Positions 62,155-64,000 of a stretch of DNA of 64,000 nt are shown piece by piece; positions within the stretch are counted from its first letter, which is position 1; each line of letters starts with the position of its first letter. A program made the position numbers and the translations under genes. The notes under the pieces are model-generated. The model was not told the DNA's origin and ran no database searches. It worked only from the letters and a program-made list of their open reading frames with translations. Source of the DNA: UBA6168 sp039819485 (lineage in GTDB: Bacteria; Bacteroidota; Bacteroidia; Chitinophagales; Saprospiraceae); contig JBCBRY010000033.1 in assembly GCA_039819485.1 (NCBI GenBank), forward strand, positions 1-64,000, read 5' to 3'.

Positions 62155-64000
62155 TCAATCTTCCTTCAGCATCGTCCGTACTGCCTCTACATCTGACTGA
62201 TAGGCTTCCGGAATCAGGCCTTTTTTATCCAGTTCCTCTAAAAATAACTGGTAAACGGATGCAAGTGGTTCATCTTCCAGTTCCTCCTCCCGCCACTGTC
62301 GGAACAGCGGTTCGGCCTCCGCCCGGCGACCTTGTAAGAGGACGGCCAGCGGCAGGAAAAGGTGGGCTTGCACCTCATCAGGGTTTTCTGCCAATATCCG
62401 TCGGGCGAGGGATTCTGCCTCGGCAAATTCTCCCAGCACAATGTGGATCTGGCACAGGTTGGCCTGCATCTCCAACAGTTCAGGTGATGCACTGCGGCCA
62501 CCCAGCCGGTTGGCATGTTCACCCAGCCGGACGATCTGTTGAGATAGGGATTTGATTTTTACGAAATCCTCGCCCATGTCGTCGAAAAAGTATCCTACGC
62601 GTTCGGAGAAAAAGGCCTGGTTTTCATCGACTTCTTTTAAGTCGTCCGTTAAAAAGATTTTATCAAAAGTGTCCTTCCCAAGTTCTTGTTGGGCGAGATA
62701 GAGTTGGTAGCGAAGCTCAGGGCTGGTAGTGCCACGGGCAATGGCTGCATCCAATACGGTTTCGGCCTGCGACCATTGCTCCCGGCCATCGAAGCGTTCG
62801 GCCAGGTCGGTCAGCGTGCTGGCATCCATTTTTGCAGTGTATTTCACATAATCGGCATCGGTAAAAGGTTTTTCCAACCTTTTTGCATGGTCGTAAAAAT
62901 CAAAAAACGGTGTGATGGTCGGGGATGCCCAGAATTCTTTTTCCCGGTATTCATAAGCGATCTCATTCTCTCCTGCCGCTGCAAAGTAACTGGCGATTCG
63001 ACCCAATTCTTTTTCAGAATCAAATTGATCGAGCATGGCCATGTCAAAATGTGCCTCGGCCAGTTTGGAGAGCCGGTGCCATTTCAGGTAGTCTTCTACA
63101 TCTGCTTTTTCGCCTTTCAATTCGAGGGTAATTCTTTTGTGGAAGTAAAGTGCAGCTGGCCATTGCTTGCTTTTTTCAAAGTGCTGAAGGATGTCGTCCC
63201 AATCACTGGAATCCCGGAGTGCTAATTTATCCAGCTCCATTGGTTGGCCGATGTGGTCGGAGAGGTCGTACCATTTTAATAGATAGGGCAATGAGTTATT
63301 GCCTTTATAGGCTTGTCGGTATAGGTTTCGGGCACGTTCCCATTCTCCATAGCGTTCATACTGGGCAGCTGCCACTGCCTGGAGATCGGGGGTCGGCATA
63401 TGCTGCAAATCGTAGTCGGTAAGACTTAACCCGGTTTGGAGAAACCATTCTATCGAAAATTTAGCGGCAAGATGTGTTGCATAAGGCCTTGTCGGATATA
63501 TCCTGATAATCCCATCTTCCCCGGCCGTAGCAATTCTTATTCCGTCAGTCGAGAAGGCTATCGAGTTGATTGAATTATTAATCTCTTGATGGGCCAGGAT
63601 TAGTTGTCCGGAGGAGACATCCCAGATTCGCAAATTACCATCTTCATCAGCAGAAGCAATCATTTTTCCGTCAGGTGAGTAAGCCGCTGCGTTGACACCT
63701 TTTTCATGCCCGGTAAGTATTTGGGTCTGTTGTCCGGAGACGATATCCCAGATAACGAGATTTTTGGTTTTGTCATCAGATGCGGACACGAGGGTTTTTC
63801 CATCAGGGGAGAAGTTGATCGAGTTGATCCATTCGTCATGTCCTTTCTTCAAAGTAAGGATTAATTGTTCTGATGCCACATCCCAAAGTTGAATGGTGTT
63901 GTCCTCGGTGCTAGATGCGATCGTTTTTCCGTCAGGAGAAAAGGCTATTGAGAACACTTCCCGCTCTCTCATATAAGCTAAGTTGCGTATTCTTTCCCTG
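62155..64000 (-). CDS. WD40-TPR protein, N-terminus outside the window
   Basis: The frame is open to the window edge (RERIRNLAY before the first Met at 63972), so the gene continues to the right. At least four WD40 repeats are visible (FSIAFSPDGKTIASSTEDNT; INSINFSPDGKTLVSASDD; VNAAAYSPDGKMIASADEDG; INSIAFSTDGIRIATAGEDG), then a long TPR-like helical part with EWERARNLYRQAY, WSQAETVLDAAI and FAEAESLARRILAENPDEVQ. Such proteins act as scaffolds, and many Bacteroidota examples carry an N-terminal caspase-like or TIR domain; what lies outside the window would decide. Confidence 0.88.
   Translation of the reverse strand, partial: RERIRNLAYMREREVFSIAFSPDGKTIASSTEDNTIQLWDVASEQLILTLKKGHDEWINSINFSPDGKTLVSASDDKTKNLVIWDIVSGQQTQILTGHEKGVNAAAYSPDGKMIASADEDGNLRIWDVSSGQLILAHQEINNSINSIAFSTDGIRIATAGEDGIIRIYPTRPYATHLAAKFSIEWFLQTGLSLTDYDLQHMPTPDLQAVAAAQYERYGEWERARNLYRQAYKGNNSLPYLLKWYDLSDHIGQPMELDKLALRDSSDWDDILQHFEKSKQWPAALYFHKRITLELKGEKADVEDYLKWHRLSKLAEAHFDMAMLDQFDSEKELGRIASYFAAAGENEIAYEYREKEFWASPTITPFFDFYDHAKRLEKPFTDADYVKYTAKMDASTLTDLAERFDGREQWSQAETVLDAAIARGTTSPELRYQLYLAQQELGKDTFDKIFLTDDLKEVDENQAFFSERVGYFFDDMGEDFVKIKSLSQQIVRLGEHANRLGGRSASPELLEMQANLCQIHIVLGEFAEAESLARRILAENPDEVQAHLFLPLAVLLQGRRAEAEPLFRQWREEELEDEPLASVYQLFLEELDKKGLIPEAYQSDVEAVRTMLKED

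Overview
The window is chromosomal DNA from a Bacteroidota bacterium, most likely of the Saprospiria type (inferred from protein character; no 16S gene is present). Evidence: a type IX secretion (T9SS) sorting tail, SprB repeats, a CarboxypepD_reg-type TonB receptor, a Porin_10-like porin, OmpA proteins with calcium-binding repeats, Bacteroidota promoters (TTTG/TTGG, about 19 nt, TAnnTTTG), A/T-rich start regions without Shine-Dalgarno motifs, and the order secY-map-infA-rpmJ-rpsM-rpsK-rpsD-rpoA-rplQ.

Layout. 1-13 kb: the end of a LytTR response regulator, a giant 3,138-residue secreted repeat protein with a T9SS tail, and a convergent TPR-sensor histidine kinase. 13-36 kb: the translation super-cluster: rpsL-rpsG-(terminator)-fusA, then an inserted lipoprotein gene, then S10-spc-alpha from rpsJ to rplQ, with fresh promoters before rpsJ and infA. 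36-43 kb: a lytic transglycosylase, a degenerate ureohydrolase-fold protein, an OmpA protein, a CoA-binding protein, a pyruvate dehydrogenase-type E2, recR, and a frame-disrupted gene remnant. 43-54 kb: a GT2 / sugar-transferase-like fusion, a TonB-dependent receptor, two envelope-associated or unknown genes each preceded by a copy of a duplicated 117-bp leader element, and a porin. 54-59 kb, minus strand: the most unusual locus, a small AraC regulator, a cytoplasmic PatA/PatG-like subtilase, a 12-cysteine orphan protein and a bacterial Kunitz (BPTI-type) domain protein, preceded by an anchored FN3 protein with a Cys-rich tail. 59-64 kb: an orphan helical-repeat protein, a PA14-OmpA protein and a truncated WD40/TPR protein.

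How it fits together. The central 23 kb is core translation/secretion machinery and nearly ordinary apart from tail extensions on S3, L17 and L22 and the lipoprotein inserted between fusA and rpsJ. The best candidate for an undescribed system is 53979-57603: a protease of the cyanobactin-maturation family sits with two small Cys-rich proteins that lack Sec signals, share a loose N-terminal motif, and include a Kunitz fold with Leu at the predicted P1 site. Either the small proteins are substrates of the protease, or the Kunitz protein is its inhibitor; the sequence alone does not decide. No tRNA, rRNA, CRISPR array or insertion sequence was seen.
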